A stretch of 64,000 bases of DNA from Rhodospirillales bacterium (GTDB lineage Bacteria > Pseudomonadota > Alphaproteobacteria > ATCC43930 > CGMCC-115725). Position numbers and translations under genes: made by a program. Positions 18,572-29,255 of this stretch are shown here, one piece after another; within the stretch, counting starts at the first letter, position 1; every line of letters begins with the position of its first letter. The DNA is taken from the NCBI GenBank assembly GCA_027315365.1, contig DAHUYF010000131.1:1-64000 (forward strand), in the 5' to 3' direction. The notes under the pieces are model-generated. The model saw only the letters and a list, made by a program, of their open reading frames with translations. It was not told the DNA's origin and made no database searches.

Positions 18572-19381
18572 TCAAACCCGGCCCAGGGCGAAGCCCTTGG
18601 CGATGTGATGCCGCACGAACCAGATCACCACCGCGCCGGGGATCATCGTCAGCACGCCGGCGGCCGCGAGCAGCGACCAGTCCATGCCGGCGGCGGAATA
18701 GCTGCGCGTCATCACCGCCGCGAAGGGCAGCGCGTTGGTCGCCGTCAGGGTCGTGGCGAGGAGCTGCTCGACCCACGAGAACATGAAGCAGAAGAACGCG
18801 GTGACGCCGATGCCGTTGGCGATCAGCGGCAGGAAGATGCGGATGAAGAAGCGCGGAAACGAATAGCCGTCGATCGCCGCGGTCTCGTCGATCTCGCGCG
18901 GCACGCCGCTGACGAAGCCCTCGAGAATCCACACCGCGACCGGGATATTGAACAGGCAATGGGCGAGTGCCACCGCCCAGACCGTGTCGAAGAGGCCGAT
19001 GGCGTAGTAGAGATTGAAGAACGGCATGGCGTAGACCGAGGCGGGCGCCATCAAATTCGTCAGCAGCCAGAAGAACAGGTGTTTGTCGCCGACGAAGCGA
19101 TAGCGGTTGAACGCATAGGCCGCCGGCAGCGCGACGGTGACGGAGATGACGGTGTTGATCGCGACGTAGGTGAGCGAGACGCCGAAGGCATGGACCCAGG
19201 TGCTGTCGTTGAAAATGAAGAAGTATCGGCCCAGCGAGGGGTGATGCGGCCATAGCGACAGGCCTGACATGATGTCCTCGTTCGATCGCAGGCTCATGTT
19301 GACGAGCCAGTAGATCGGCAGCATCAGCGCGAGGAGATAGATCGCGAGGCCGATCCGCGGCAGCACGCCGGTGCGCGTCAT
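18572..19381 (-). CDS. glpQ: glycerol ABC transporter permease
   Basis: The product is 269 aa with about six membrane segments. The EAA-type loop EIDETAAIDGYSFPRFFIRIFLPL couples it to an ATPase. It belongs to the MalG-like permease class (CUT1). The ATG at 19381 overlaps the glpP stop by ATGA. Together with GlpP it forms the membrane channel of the glycerol importer. Not to be confused with the glycerophosphodiesterase also called GlpQ in E. coli. Confidence 0.9.
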   Translation of the reverse strand: MTRTGVLPRIGLAIYLLALMLPIYWLVNMSLRSNEDIMSGLSLWPHHPSLGRYFFIFNDSTWVHAFGVSLTYVAINTVISVTVALPAAYAFNRYRFVGDKHLFFWLLTNLMAPASVYAMPFFNLYYAIGLFDTVWAVALAHCLFNIPVAVWILEGFVSGVPREIDETAAIDGYSFPRFFIRIFLPLIANGIGVTAFFCFMFSWVEQLLATTLTATNALPFAAVMTRSYSAAGMDWSLLAAAGVLTMIPGAVVIWFVRHHIAKGFALGRV

Positions 19382-20265
19382 TCCTCCCTCCGGCGGTCGA
19401 GCTGCGTCATGATGGTGAAGAAGATCCAGGACAGCGTGATGGTGATCAGGTTGTAGATGAGGGACATGCTGGCGGCATTGCCGAGGTCGACCTGGCCTAG
19501 CGCGATCTTCACGAGATCGATGGAGAGGAAGGTCGTGGCGTTTCCGGGGCCGCCGCCGGTGACGACGAAGGGCTCGGTGTAGATCATGAAGGTCTGCATG
19601 AAGCGCAGCAGGATGGCGATGACCAGGACCTTGTGCAGCTTTGGCAGCTCTATGTTGATGAAGACCGCCCAGCGCCCGGCGCCGTCGATCCGCGCGGCCT
19701 GATAGAAGGCGTCGGGTATCGCCCGCAGCCCGGCATAGCTCAGCAGGACGACCAGCGGCGTCCAATGCCAGACGTCGATGATCACGATCGTGCACCAGGC
19801 AGAGACCGGATCCTGCGTGTCGTTGTAGTGCAAGCCGAGCCCGGTCAGCGCGGCGCCGAACAGGCCGATATCCTGGCGTGCGAAGATCTGCCAGATGGTT
19901 CCCACCACGTTCCACGGAATAAGCATCGGCAGCGCGATGACCACCAGCGTCGCGCCGACCGTCCAGCCCTTGCGCGGCAGGCACAGCGCGACCGCGATGC
20001 CGAGCGGGACCTCGATCAGCAGCGCGGTGACGGAAAACGCCAGGTTCCGGACCAGCGCGCCGGCGAAGCGGGCGCCGACCTCGGTGGCGGGGTTCAGGAG
20101 ATCGCGAAACCACGCGTCGCCGTTCCAGAAGAAATGGTTTTCGCCCATCTGGTCCTGGACCGAGTAGTTCACCACGGTCATCATCGGCAGCAGCGCCGAG
20201 AACAGGACGAAGAGCAGGACCGGCGCGACCAGCAGCCAAGCGCGGTTGTTGAGCGGCTTGTCCAT
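19378..20265 (-). CDS. glpP: glycerol ABC transporter permease
   Basis: The product is 295 aa with about six membrane helices, starting MDKPLNNRAWLLVAPVLLFVLFSALLP. It is MalF-like, with the coupling loop AIPDAFYQAARIDGAGRWAVFINIELPKL. The start overlaps the glpT stop by one base (TGATG), and it overlaps glpQ downstream, so glpT-P-Q are translationally coupled. It partners GlpQ in the inner membrane. Confidence 0.9.
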   Translation of the reverse strand: MDKPLNNRAWLLVAPVLLFVLFSALLPMMTVVNYSVQDQMGENHFFWNGDAWFRDLLNPATEVGARFAGALVRNLAFSVTALLIEVPLGIAVALCLPRKGWTVGATLVVIALPMLIPWNVVGTIWQIFARQDIGLFGAALTGLGLHYNDTQDPVSAWCTIVIIDVWHWTPLVVLLSYAGLRAIPDAFYQAARIDGAGRWAVFINIELPKLHKVLVIAILLRFMQTFMIYTEPFVVTGGGPGNATTFLSIDLVKIALGQVDLGNAASMSLIYNLITITLSWIFFTIMTQLDRRREE

Positions 20266-21347
20266 CAGCGCGCCTGCCCGGCGACGCGCTGCTCGTCGAC
20301 ATAGACGAAGAGCCGGTCCTGCTCGATCAGCAGCCCGGCCTCCTCGCGCTCGATCGACACGCCGTGCGGGATCGTCGCGAAGATATCGTTCTCGCCCAGC
20401 GCCACGCGCGCCAGCCGCCGCCGCCCGAGATCCTCGATGCGGCGCACGCGCACCGGGATGCCGCCGGCGGGAACGAGGGAGGCGTAGTCGGGTCGGAAGC
20501 CGAGCCGCACCGAGCTTCCCGGCGCCGGCGCGGCATAGCGCCTGCCGAGCTCGATGGTCTGATCCGCCACCCGGGCGAGATGGCCGTCGACCTGCGCCTC
20601 GACCAGGTTCATTCCGGGCGAACCGATGAAATAGCCGACGAAGGTGTGCTCGGGCTGCTCGAACAGCTCCGCCGGCGTGGCGATCTGCAGCACCCGCCCG
20701 TCCTTCATCACCACCACCTCGTCGGCGAAGGTCAGCGCCTCGACCTGATCGTGGGTGACGTAGACCATCAGCAGGTCGAGCGCGCGATGGATGGCTTTGA
20801 GCTTCGAGCGAAGCTCCCATTTGAGCGCGGGGTCGATCACCGTCAGCGGCTCGTCGAACAGCACGGCGGCGACGTCGGACCGCACCAGCCCGCGCCCGAG
20901 CGAGATCTTCTGCTTGGCGTCGGCGGTGAGGCTGCGCGCGCGGCGATGGAGCTCGGGGGTGAGGCCGAGCATTGCGGCGATCTCGGCCACCCGGGCATCG
21001 ATGGCGCCGCGCGCCACGCCGCGGTTCTTCAGCGGGAATGCCAGGTTCTGGGCGACCGTCATGGTGTCGTAGACGACCGGAAACTGGAACACCTGGGCGA
21101 TGTTGCGCTGCTCGGTCGGCAGATGCGTCACGTCCCTGTCGTCGAACAGCAGCCGGCCGCTCGACGGTACCACCAGCCCCGAGATGATGTTGAGCAGCGT
21201 GGTCTTGCCGCAGCCCGAGGGTCCCAGCAGCGCATAGGCGCGGCCCTGCTCCCAGACGTGGTCGAGGCGCTTCAGCGCGAAGTCGGCCTCGCTGGTCGAT
21301 CCCGGGTTGTAGCTGTGGGCGATGCCGTCGAGGGTGATGCGCGCCAT
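20265..21347 (-). CDS. glpT: glycerol ABC transporter ATPase with degenerate signature motif
   Basis: The product is 360 aa, a MalK-like ATPase with C-terminal TOBE-type beta domain. Walker A is GPSGCGKTT (42-50), Walker B VLFDEP (E166) and the H-loop His is in YVTHD (H199). The signature, normally LSGGQ, reads LTADAKQ at 140-146. It would pair with GlpS to energise glycerol uptake. This is the ABC-transporter GlpT, not the G3P/phosphate antiporter of E. coli. It lies 12 bp after glpS. Confidence 0.9.
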   Translation of the reverse strand: MARITLDGIAHSYNPGSTSEADFALKRLDHVWEQGRAYALLGPSGCGKTTLLNIISGLVVPSSGRLLFDDRDVTHLPTEQRNIAQVFQFPVVYDTMTVAQNLAFPLKNRGVARGAIDARVAEIAAMLGLTPELHRRARSLTADAKQKISLGRGLVRSDVAAVLFDEPLTVIDPALKWELRSKLKAIHRALDLLMVYVTHDQVEALTFADEVVVMKDGRVLQIATPAELFEQPEHTFVGYFIGSPGMNLVEAQVDGHLARVADQTIELGRRYAAPAPGSSVRLGFRPDYASLVPAGGIPVRVRRIEDLGRRRLARVALGENDIFATIPHGVSIEREEAGLLIEQDRLFVYVDEQRVAGQAR

Positions 21348-21359
21348 GCCTCGCTCCCG

Positions 21360-22439
<1,080 letters not shown>

Positions 22440-22675
22440 GCGCCCTCTTGCCGCTGGGTCGAGCATGGTTGCGGAAAGCTGTCGCGGGGAAGAGTAAGCC
22501 AGTGCAGGTGGCCGGGGTAAGATGCCGGCGGCCTCGATCTTCATAGGCGCGCGTCCCGACGTCGCGGCGCCCGCGCGCCGGAACGGCACGCCGCGAGGTC
22601 GCATCGCGTCATGCCGCAAGCGCGCCGCGGACGAACCCCGACCATTAACGGACACCGACCCTCCCCCGGGAGCAT

Positions 22676-22760
22676 TTCGCTCCTTTGTTAACTTTCTGAG
22701 ATACGAAACCAATTTCGAGCGTAAACGACCAAAACGAAAATATAAAGAAAAATCTCCCGG
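22676..22760. promoter_or_regulatory. AT-rich divergent control region with GlpR-like palindrome
   Basis: The 425-bp gap between glpS and glpR has no gene, and its only AT-rich part is here. CGAAA-CCAA-TTTCG (22704-22717) is a perfect inverted repeat, and TCG-TTT/AAA-CGA elements recur beside it (22722-22739). DeoR-type GlpR proteins bind TTCG-containing palindromes, so I infer one or two operators controlling glpSTPQUV and possibly glpR. The GC-rich remainder (22440-22675 and 22761-22864) shows nothing I can name. Confidence 0.6.
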
Positions 22761-22864
22761 GCCTGCCGTCAACCCTGCCGCAGCGGAAGGGTCTGGACTT
22801 TGGCGGCGCGCGGCCGCCATTATCGACGCCGCCGCGCCCCCCTCACGCCCCGGGATGCTCGCTG

Positions 22865-23653
22865 ATGCAGCCCCTCAATGACCGCCAGAACGATATCATC
22901 GTGCTGGCACGCTCGGTCGGCCGCGTCAGCGTCGAGGAGCTGGCGGCGCGCTACGAGGTCACGCCGCAGACCATTCGCCGCGATCTCAACGAACTATGCG
23001 ACCGGCGGGTGCTGACGCGCACCCATGGCGGCGCCATCATCTCCTCCTCGGTCGAGAACCTGTCCTACGAGGCGCGGCGCTTCATCGCGGCGGCGGAGAA
23101 ACGGGCGATCGGCATCGCCGCCGCCACGCTGATCCCGAACGACTCCTCGCTCTTCATCAATATCGGCACCACCACCGAGGAAGTCGCCGCCGCACTCACC
23201 AAGCACCAGGATCTGCTGGTCATCACCAACAACCTCAACGTGGCGATGACGCTGTACCGCCATCCGTCCATCGAGGTGATCGTCGCCGGCGGCCCGGTGC
23301 GTCGCTCCGACGGCGCCGTCGTCGGCAGCGCCGCGGTTGATCTCATCCGCCAGTTCAAGGTCGACACCGCGGTGATCGGCGCCTCGGCGCTCGACAGCGA
23401 CGGCTCGCTGCTCGACTTCGACGCGCTGGAGGTCAATGTCTCGCGCGCCATCATCAGCAACGCGCGCCGCGTCATCCTGGTCTGCGATCACATGAAGCTC
23501 GAGCGGGCGGCGCCGGTTCGCATCGGCCACATCTCGCAGATCCATGCCTTTGTCACCGACCGCCTCATCTCGGCCGCACTCCGCCAAGTCTGCATCGCCC
23601 ACGGCGTGCAGATCATCGAGACCAGTGCCGGCGACCCGCCGCCCGAGGACTGA
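22865..23653 (+). CDS. glpR: DeoR-family glycerol regulon repressor
   Basis: The product is 262 aa. The N-terminal winged helix (residues 5-57: NDRQNDIIVLARSVGRVSVEELAARYEVTPQTIRRDLNELC, then THGGA) is the DeoR signature. The C-terminal sugar-phosphate sensor domain has the NIGTTTEEVAAAL and DGSLLDFDALEV patterns. In characterised relatives glycerol 3-phosphate releases the repressor. Its position between the transporter and glpD supports the GlpR call over other DeoR members. Confidence 0.9.
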   Translation: MQPLNDRQNDIIVLARSVGRVSVEELAARYEVTPQTIRRDLNELCDRRVLTRTHGGAIISSSVENLSYEARRFIAAAEKRAIGIAAATLIPNDSSLFINIGTTTEEVAAALTKHQDLLVITNNLNVAMTLYRHPSIEVIVAGGPVRRSDGAVVGSAAVDLIRQFKVDTAVIGASALDSDGSLLDFDALEVNVSRAIISNARRVILVCDHMKLERAAPVRIGHISQIHAFVTDRLISAALRQVCIAHGVQIIETSAGDPPPED

Positions 23654-23788
23654 CGCCAGCCGCCGTCGGGCCTGCGCCTGCCACGCGACCTCGCTCGCGC
23701 CGGGCCTGTGCCTTGGCGCGCGGCGCCGTGGCGTTCGTTTTTGAGGTTCGGAAACGCCGATTGTATTCGCATTTATATTCATTTATGG

Positions 23789-23817
23789 TTCGTTCAATCA
23801 AATAACGAAATATCGTT
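23789..23817. promoter_or_regulatory. GlpR-like operator upstream of glpD
   Basis: An AT-rich patch before glpD contains TTCGTT (23789-23794) and AACGAA (23804-23809) as inverted arms, and overlapping AACGA-AATA-TCGTT (23804-23817), a perfect 5-bp inverted repeat with the same N4 centre as the site at 22704. It ends 18 bp before the glpD start, so binding would block transcription. Confidence 0.6.
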
Positions 23818-23835
23818 TAGGGCGCCCAGGAGACA

Positions 23836-25362
23836 GTGTTGAACGGAACCTATGACCTCGCGATCATCGGCGGCGGGATCAATGGCTGCGGCATCGCCCG
23901 GGACGCGGCCGGGCGCGGGCTTTCCGTCTATCTCTGCGAGCAGGCGGATCTGGCGAGCGGCACCTCTTCGGCGGCGACCAAGCTGATCCATGGCGGGCTG
24001 CGCTATCTCGAGTATTACGAGTTCCGCCTGGTGCGCGAGGCGCTGATGGAGCGCGAGGTGCTGTGGCGCATCGCACCGCACATCATCTGGCCGCTGCGCT
24101 TCGTGCTGCCCTATCACAAGCGCCTGCGTCCGGCCTGGCTGCTGCGCCTGGGGCTTTTCCTCTACGACCATCTCGGCGGCCGCAAGCTGCTGCCGGCGAG
24201 TCGCGCCATCGATCTCGGCAAGGACGCCGCGGGCGCGCCGCTCAAGCCGGGGCAGTACAGGCTGGGCTTCGAGTATTCCGATTGCTGGGTCGAGGATGCG
24301 CGGCTGGTGGTGCTCAATGCGCGCGACGCGGCCGAGCACGGCGCCACCATCCGCACCCGCACCAAGCTGATCGCCGCCGAGCGCGAGGCGGCGGTGTGGC
24401 GGCTGACCGCGCAGGACCGCCATCGCGGCGGCGCGACCGAGACGATCTCCGCCAGGATCCTGGTCAACGCCGCGGGCCCCTGGGTCGGCCAGGTGCTGTC
24501 GGTGACGCAGGGGCGGAACGCTCCGGCGCATGTCCGGCTGGTCCAGGGCTCGCACATCGTGGTGCGCCGGCTCTACGAGCATGACCGCTGCTACATGTTC
24601 CAGAACGCCGACGACCGCATCATCTTCGTCATCCCGTTCGAGGGCGACTTCACCCTGATCGGCACCACCGACAGCGACTATGTCGGCGACCCCGCCCAGG
24701 CGAGGGCGACGGAAGCGGACATCGCCTATCTCTGCGCCGCGGCGAGCGAGTACTTCGCCGCCTCGATCACGCCGGCGGATGTGGTCTGGACCTATTCCGG
24801 CGTCCGCCCGCTCTATGACGACGGCGCGAGCGAGGCGCAGGCCGCCACCCGCGACTACGTGCTCGACCTCGATGTCGGCGGCGCGCCGCTGCTGTCGATC
24901 TTCGGCGGCAAGATCACCACCTATCGCCGCCTCGCCCAGCACGCGCTCGAGAAGCTCGAGCCGCATCTGCCGGCGACGGCGCGCGCGCGGCGCAGCTGGT
25001 CGGGCGAGGCGCCGCTGCCCGGCGGCGACTTCCCGGTCCGCGGCTTCGAGGCGCTGGTCGCCGGCCTCGCCCGCGACTACCCCTGGCTCGAGCCGGCGCA
25101 GTGCCGTCGCCTCGCCCGCGCCTACGGCACCCGGGCGCGCGCGATCCTCGGCGATGCCGCCGGCACGCAGGAACTCGGCCGCAATTTCGGCGGCGGCTTG
25201 ACCGAAGCCGAGGTGCACCATCTGATGCGCTGCGAATGGGCCGAGGAGGCGGCCGACATAGTCTGGCGCCGCTCGAAGCTCGGCTTGCGCCTGTCGCCGG
25301 AGCAGATCGCCGCTCTCGACACCTTCATGGCCGAGCGCCGCGGCCGGTTCGCCGCCGGGTGA
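23836..25362 (+). CDS. glpD: aerobic glycerol-3-phosphate dehydrogenase
   Basis: This FAD enzyme oxidises glycerol 3-phosphate to dihydroxyacetone phosphate and passes electrons to quinone at the inner membrane. It is 508 aa with a GTG start behind CAGGAGACA. The FAD motif is IIGGGINGCGIARDAAGRG (residues 9-27), followed by LIHGGLRYLEYYEFRLVREAL, and a GTTDSDYVGDP segment, all GlpD hallmarks. It lies between glpR and the 2OG oxygenase/glpK pair. Confidence 0.96.
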   Translation: MLNGTYDLAIIGGGINGCGIARDAAGRGLSVYLCEQADLASGTSSAATKLIHGGLRYLEYYEFRLVREALMEREVLWRIAPHIIWPLRFVLPYHKRLRPAWLLRLGLFLYDHLGGRKLLPASRAIDLGKDAAGAPLKPGQYRLGFEYSDCWVEDARLVVLNARDAAEHGATIRTRTKLIAAEREAAVWRLTAQDRHRGGATETISARILVNAAGPWVGQVLSVTQGRNAPAHVRLVQGSHIVVRRLYEHDRCYMFQNADDRIIFVIPFEGDFTLIGTTDSDYVGDPAQARATEADIAYLCAAASEYFAASITPADVVWTYSGVRPLYDDGASEAQAATRDYVLDLDVGGAPLLSIFGGKITTYRRLAQHALEKLEPHLPATARARRSWSGEAPLPGGDFPVRGFEALVAGLARDYPWLEPAQCRRLARAYGTRARAILGDAAGTQELGRNFGGGLTEAEVHHLMRCEWAEEAADIVWRRSKLGLRLSPEQIAALDTFMAERRGRFAAG

Positions 25363-25452
25363 GCCGCAGGCGGATCGCGCGGCCGCGGTTTGAGTTTCGC
25401 CGCCGGAGGCGGTAAGCCAAGCGCAACCGGCCGCCGGCGGTCAGGGGAAGGG

Positions 25453-26106
25453 ATGCCCAGCATGTCGCGCATCGAGATCGAGGTGAAGGGCCTGTTCGCC
25501 ACCCCGGTCGCGGCGGTATTGCTGCCCGACGCCGAAGCGCGCAATGCCGAATTGGCGGAGATCATTCTGCGCCGCCGCGCCGAATTCCCCACCCTCGGCG
25601 CCTCGAATATCGGCGGCTGGCATTCGACGCGCGATCTCCCGGCCTGGGGCGGCAAGCGCGCCGAGGAACTGCTGGCCTTCGCGCGCTCGGCGGTGACGCA
25701 ATTGACCACCGACCGCGACGGCCGCCAAGTGCGGCCGGAGTGGAGCGTGGAGGCCTGGGCCAATGTCAATGCTGCCGGCGATTCGAATTCGTGCCACTAC
25801 CATCCCGGCTCGTTCTGGTCGGGAAGCTACTACGTCGCCGATGGCGGCTGCGCCGAGGACCCGTCGCTGGGCGGCGAGTTCGAGATCTTCGATCCGCGCG
25901 GTCCCGCGCCGATGATGCACGCCCCGGCACTGAAATTCGGCGGCGAGGACGGGCTGTCGGCCGGCAGCGCCGAGACCATCCGTCCGCGTCCCGGGCTGAT
26001 GTTCCTCTTCCCCTCGTTTCTGCTGCATGCGGTGCGGCCTTATCGCGGCAACGGGTTGCGTATCTCCATCGCCTTCAATTTCGGCCTTTACCGGGAGCTC
26101 GCATGA
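25453..26106 (+). CDS. putative 2OG-Fe(II) oxygenase (TIGR02466-like)
   Basis: The product is 217 aa from ATG 25453. A second ATG at 25462 is possible. The pattern [36 protein letters not shown] and FEIFDPRG, then [25 protein letters not shown], matches the TIGR02466 family, a cupin-fold putative dioxygenase group. The two His segments and the final Arg/Ser suit iron and 2-oxoglutarate binding. Its stop overlaps the glpK start (ATGA), tying it to glycerol metabolism by expression. Substrate unknown. Confidence 0.8.
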   Translation: MPSMSRIEIEVKGLFATPVAAVLLPDAEARNAELAEIILRRRAEFPTLGASNIGGWHSTRDLPAWGGKRAEELLAFARSAVTQLTTDRDGRQVRPEWSVEAWANVNAAGDSNSCHYHPGSFWSGSYYVADGGCAEDPSLGGEFEIFDPRGPAPMMHAPALKFGGEDGLSAGSAETIRPRPGLMFLFPSFLLHAVRPYRGNGLRISIAFNFGLYRELA

Positions 26107-27617
26107 CCACCCGGCGCTGCGTCGTCGCCGTCGACCAGGGAACCACCTCGACGCGCTCGATCGTCTTCGGAGCCGATGCCGTGCCGATCGCGACCGCGCA
26201 ACAAGAATTCAAGCAGATCTACCCGCATCCCGGCTGGATCGAGCATGCGCCGGAGGATCTCTGGCAGACGACGCTGAGCACGCTGCGTCAGGCGCTGCGC
26301 CAGGCGGCGCTGCAGCCGGGCGACGTGGCGGCTCTCGGCATCACCAATCAGCGCGAGACCGCCCTGCTCTGGAGCCGGAAGACCGGCGAGCCCATCCACA
26401 ACGCCATCGTCTGGCAGGACCGCCGCACTGCCGAGCTCTGCGCGCGTCTCGAGGCGGAGGGGTGCGGCGGTCTGGTCGGCGAGCGCACCGGGCTGCTGCT
26501 CGATCCCTATTTTTCGGCGACCAAGATCGCCTGGCTGCTCGACAACGTTCCCGGCGCGCGCGCCCGCGCCGAACGCGGCGAGCTGGCCTTCGGTACCGTC
26601 GATACCTATCTGCTCTGGCGGCTCACCAACGGCGCGGTGCATGCCACGGACGCGACCAACGCGGCGCGTACGCTGCTCCTCGACATCCGCTCCGGCACGT
26701 GGGACGACGAGCTGCTGCGTCTCTTCCGCGTGCCGGCGTCGCTGCTGCCGGAGGTGAGGGACACCGCCGGCGAGTTCGGCGTGGTGGCGCCTGAGCATCT
26801 CGGTGCGGCGATGCCGATCCGCGCCGTCGCCGGCGATCAGCAGGCGGCGCTTATCGGCCAGGCCTGTCTCGATCCCGGGATGGTGAAGGCGACCTTCGGC
26901 ACCGGCGGCTTCGTGCTGCTCAACACCGGGCCGACGCTGGTGCGTTCGACGCACCGCGCGCTCGCCACCATTGCCTATCAGTGGCGCGGGCTGCGCCATT
27001 ATGCGTTGGAGGGCTCGATCTTCGCCGCCGGCGCGACGGTGCAGTGGCTGCGCGACGCGCTCGGCCTCGTCGCCTCCTCGGCCGAGGCCAGCGCGCTCGC
27101 CGCCGAGGCGGATCCGGAGCAGGCGGTCTATCTTGTCCCGGCCTTTGCCGGGCTCGGCGCGCCGCATTGGAGCAGCACGGCGCGCGGTACGATCACCGGG
27201 CTCACCCGCGGGACGACGCGCAAGGAGCTGGCGCGCGCCGCGCTCGAGAGCGTGGGCTATCAGACGCGCGATCTGCTGGAGGCGATGTACGCCGATGTCG
27301 GTGACGCTTGGCAGCGCGGAACCAAGCCCGTGATCCGCGTCGATGGCGGCATGTCGGCGAGCAATTGGACGATGCAGTTTCTCGCCGATGTGCTCGACGC
27401 GCCGGTCGACCGGCCGATGGTGCGCGAGACGACGGCGCTGGGCGTGGCCCTGGCGGCCGGCTGGCAGGCGGGATTCTATGCCGGGCCGGAAAGCTTCGCC
27501 GAGGCCTGGCGTCTCGACCGCAGCTTCCGGCCGGCGATGGCGGAAGCCGATCGCCGGCAGCGCTGCCGCGGCTGGCGCGACGCGGTGGCGCGCGCCCTGC
27601 TCGATCCCGCCGAGTAG
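26103..27617 (+). CDS. glpK: glycerol kinase
   Basis: This cytoplasmic enzyme phosphorylates glycerol with ATP, trapping it after uptake. It is 504 aa. The FGGY-kinase motifs are clear: [15 protein letters not shown] near the start, ITNQRET, IVWQDRR, the [14 protein letters not shown] block, [18 protein letters not shown] and the C-terminal [14 protein letters not shown] 26103 overlaps the preceding stop by 4 bp. In many genomes glpK adjoins glpD. Here an oxygenase gene intervenes. Confidence 0.97.
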   Translation: MTTRRCVVAVDQGTTSTRSIVFGADAVPIATAQQEFKQIYPHPGWIEHAPEDLWQTTLSTLRQALRQAALQPGDVAALGITNQRETALLWSRKTGEPIHNAIVWQDRRTAELCARLEAEGCGGLVGERTGLLLDPYFSATKIAWLLDNVPGARARAERGELAFGTVDTYLLWRLTNGAVHATDATNAARTLLLDIRSGTWDDELLRLFRVPASLLPEVRDTAGEFGVVAPEHLGAAMPIRAVAGDQQAALIGQACLDPGMVKATFGTGGFVLLNTGPTLVRSTHRALATIAYQWRGLRHYALEGSIFAAGATVQWLRDALGLVASSAEASALAAEADPEQAVYLVPAFAGLGAPHWSSTARGTITGLTRGTTRKELARAALESVGYQTRDLLEAMYADVGDAWQRGTKPVIRVDGGMSASNWTMQFLADVLDAPVDRPMVRETTALGVALAAGWQAGFYAGPESFAEAWRLDRSFRPAMAEADRRQRCRGWRDAVARALLDPAE

Positions 27618-27629
27618 GCATCTGGCCGC

Positions 27630-28346
27630 ATGCGCATCGTCTTCCGCTGCGATCCCGCCCTCTATGACGTCTTGCCGCGGCCGGTTCCCGCCCGCAGCGC
27701 GCTGCCTGACTGGCTGCGTCGCATGCCCGCGGCGGCCTTCTCCGGCACGCACGGACAAGAGGTGCGCACGGTCAAGCAGTGTCCGCCCTTCGTCGACGCC
27801 ATGGCCTATGGCTTCATCATGCCGCTGCCCTGCGATGTCGCGGTCCGCGACGGCAGGTTCTCGTGGAGCTGGGATCTGCCGCCGCTTTCCGTCGAGGCGC
27901 ATCCGCGCTCGCCGCTCAGCTTCCATGTGCCCGCGCAGGTGACGGGGACGCCGTTCCATGCCGCCGAGCGCGCCATCGTCAAGTTCAACAGCTTCTGGAC
28001 GATCGAGGTCGAGCCTGGCTATGCGCTCTTCGCGACGCATCCCGTCAATCGCGCCGATCTGCCCTTCCGCCTGCTGACCGGTCTCGTCGACGCCGATCGC
28101 TTCAATCAGGTCGGGATCCTGTTCCCGGCGGTCTGGGTCGATCCCGGCTTCGCCGGCGTGCTGCCGGCCGGAACGCCGGTGGCGCAATGCTTTGCCGTGG
28201 CCCGCGAGGCGCCGCAGCTCGCCTTCGCGCCGCTCTCCGACGAGGAGCGTCGGCGCTATGACACGACCGCCGCCGCGCTGCTGTCGAAGCCGGGCGTCTA
28301 TCGCCGCCGCTACCGCGCGCGGCGGCCGCGCTCATCCGCCGAGTGA
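27630..28346 (+). CDS. conserved protein of unknown function (DUF6065-like pattern)
   Basis: The product is 238 aa, soluble, with no signal peptide. The start reads IVFRCDPALYDVLPRPVPA, then LPDWLRRMP, then TVKQCPPFVDAMAYGFIMPLPCDV. This pattern recalls a family (I believe DUF6065) seen in phages and near 2OG oxygenases, but I cannot confirm it. It follows glpK by 12 bp and so probably belongs to the glp operon. It ends overlapping the convergent TPR gene by 15 bp. The basic tail YRRRYRARRPR may be unstructured. Confidence 0.65.
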   Translation: MRIVFRCDPALYDVLPRPVPARSALPDWLRRMPAAAFSGTHGQEVRTVKQCPPFVDAMAYGFIMPLPCDVAVRDGRFSWSWDLPPLSVEAHPRSPLSFHVPAQVTGTPFHAAERAIVKFNSFWTIEVEPGYALFATHPVNRADLPFRLLTGLVDADRFNQVGILFPAVWVDPGFAGVLPAGTPVAQCFAVAREAPQLAFAPLSDEERRRYDTTAAALLSKPGVYRRRYRARRPRSSAE

Positions 28347-29255
28347 GCGGCGCAGGGCGTCGAGATCGAGCCACACCTCGCCGGTCGGCGCCGCGGCGAG
28401 CGCCTGCGCGATGCGGCCGAAACTGTCGGCACGCAGCCGCAACGCGCGGGCGTAGGCCGCTTTTGCCGCCGCCATGTCGCCGCTCTGCTGCAAGCAGATC
28501 CCGAGATTGACGGCGGCCTCCGCCAGCCCCGGCCGCCGGTCCAGCGCCTGGCGATAGGCGGCGGCGGCGGCGTCGGCGTCGCGCGCGTCCTGCCGCGCGA
28601 GGCCGAGCGCGAACCAGCCCTCGGCGACGCCGGGGTCGAGCGCGACGGCGCGCTCCAGCGCCGCCCGCGCGCCGTCGCCGTCACCGAGGTGTCGCAGGCA
28701 AAGCCCGAGCTTCAGTGCGGCATCGAAGCTGTCGGGCGCTGCGCGTGCCGCGCGCCTGAAGGCGACCAGCGCCGCCGGCAATTGTTCGGCGTGCTGCAGC
28801 GCCGTGCCCAGCGCGCGCCATCCCTCGGCATCATCGGGGAATTGCTCCAGCAACCGGTCGACCATGGTCCGCGCGTCGCCGTCGCCAAGTTCGAGCAGCA
28901 CGATGCAGGTCAGGAAGGCGGCCTCGGCCTTGGCCGGCGCGAGTCCGGCGGCGCGGCGGAAGAAGCCCAGCGCTTCCCGGTGCTCGCCGGCCATGCGCGC
29001 GGCGCGCCCGGCGAGCAGCAGCGTCGGCGCATGATCGGCGCGAAGCTCGAGGCTCGATCCGGCCCAGCGGGCCGCCTCCCGAGCGTGTCCCCGCCGCAGC
29101 GCGATCGCGGCGGCGAGCTGATGCAGCGCCGGATCGCGCGGCGCCGCCTGCAGCAGGCGCCGGCAGGTCCCCTCCGCGCCGGCGAGATCGCCCTGGCGCA
29201 GCGCGGCCAGGGCCGCGGCGAGCGCGCCCGCGCCTCCGCCCGTTGGCTTGCTCAC
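28332..29255 (-). CDS. tetratricopeptide repeat protein
   Basis: The product is 307 aa from GTG 29255, which overlaps the upstream hydrolase stop as GTGA. At least seven TPR units can be traced, for instance GWRALGTALQHAEQLPAAL, then AALKLGLCLRHLGDGDGA, then GWFALGLARQDARDADAA and AAVNLGICLQQSGDMAAA. It is a helical scaffold, partner unknown. There is no signal peptide. TPR proteins often accompany TIGR02466-type oxygenases, so a link to the gene at 25453 is conceivable. Confidence 0.88.
   Translation of the reverse strand: MSKPTGGGAGALAAALAALRQGDLAGAEGTCRRLLQAAPRDPALHQLAAAIALRRGHAREAARWAGSSLELRADHAPTLLLAGRAARMAGEHREALGFFRRAAGLAPAKAEAAFLTCIVLLELGDGDARTMVDRLLEQFPDDAEGWRALGTALQHAEQLPAALVAFRRAARAAPDSFDAALKLGLCLRHLGDGDGARAALERAVALDPGVAEGWFALGLARQDARDADAAAAAYRQALDRRPGLAEAAVNLGICLQQSGDMAAAKAAYARALRLRADSFGRIAQALAAAPTGEVWLDLDALRRSLGG

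Noticed and set aside
26088-28187. 699-codon open frame antisense to glpK and its neighbour
   Set aside because: It crosses two well-supported genes on the other strand and reads Arg/Gly/Ala-rich without any motif.
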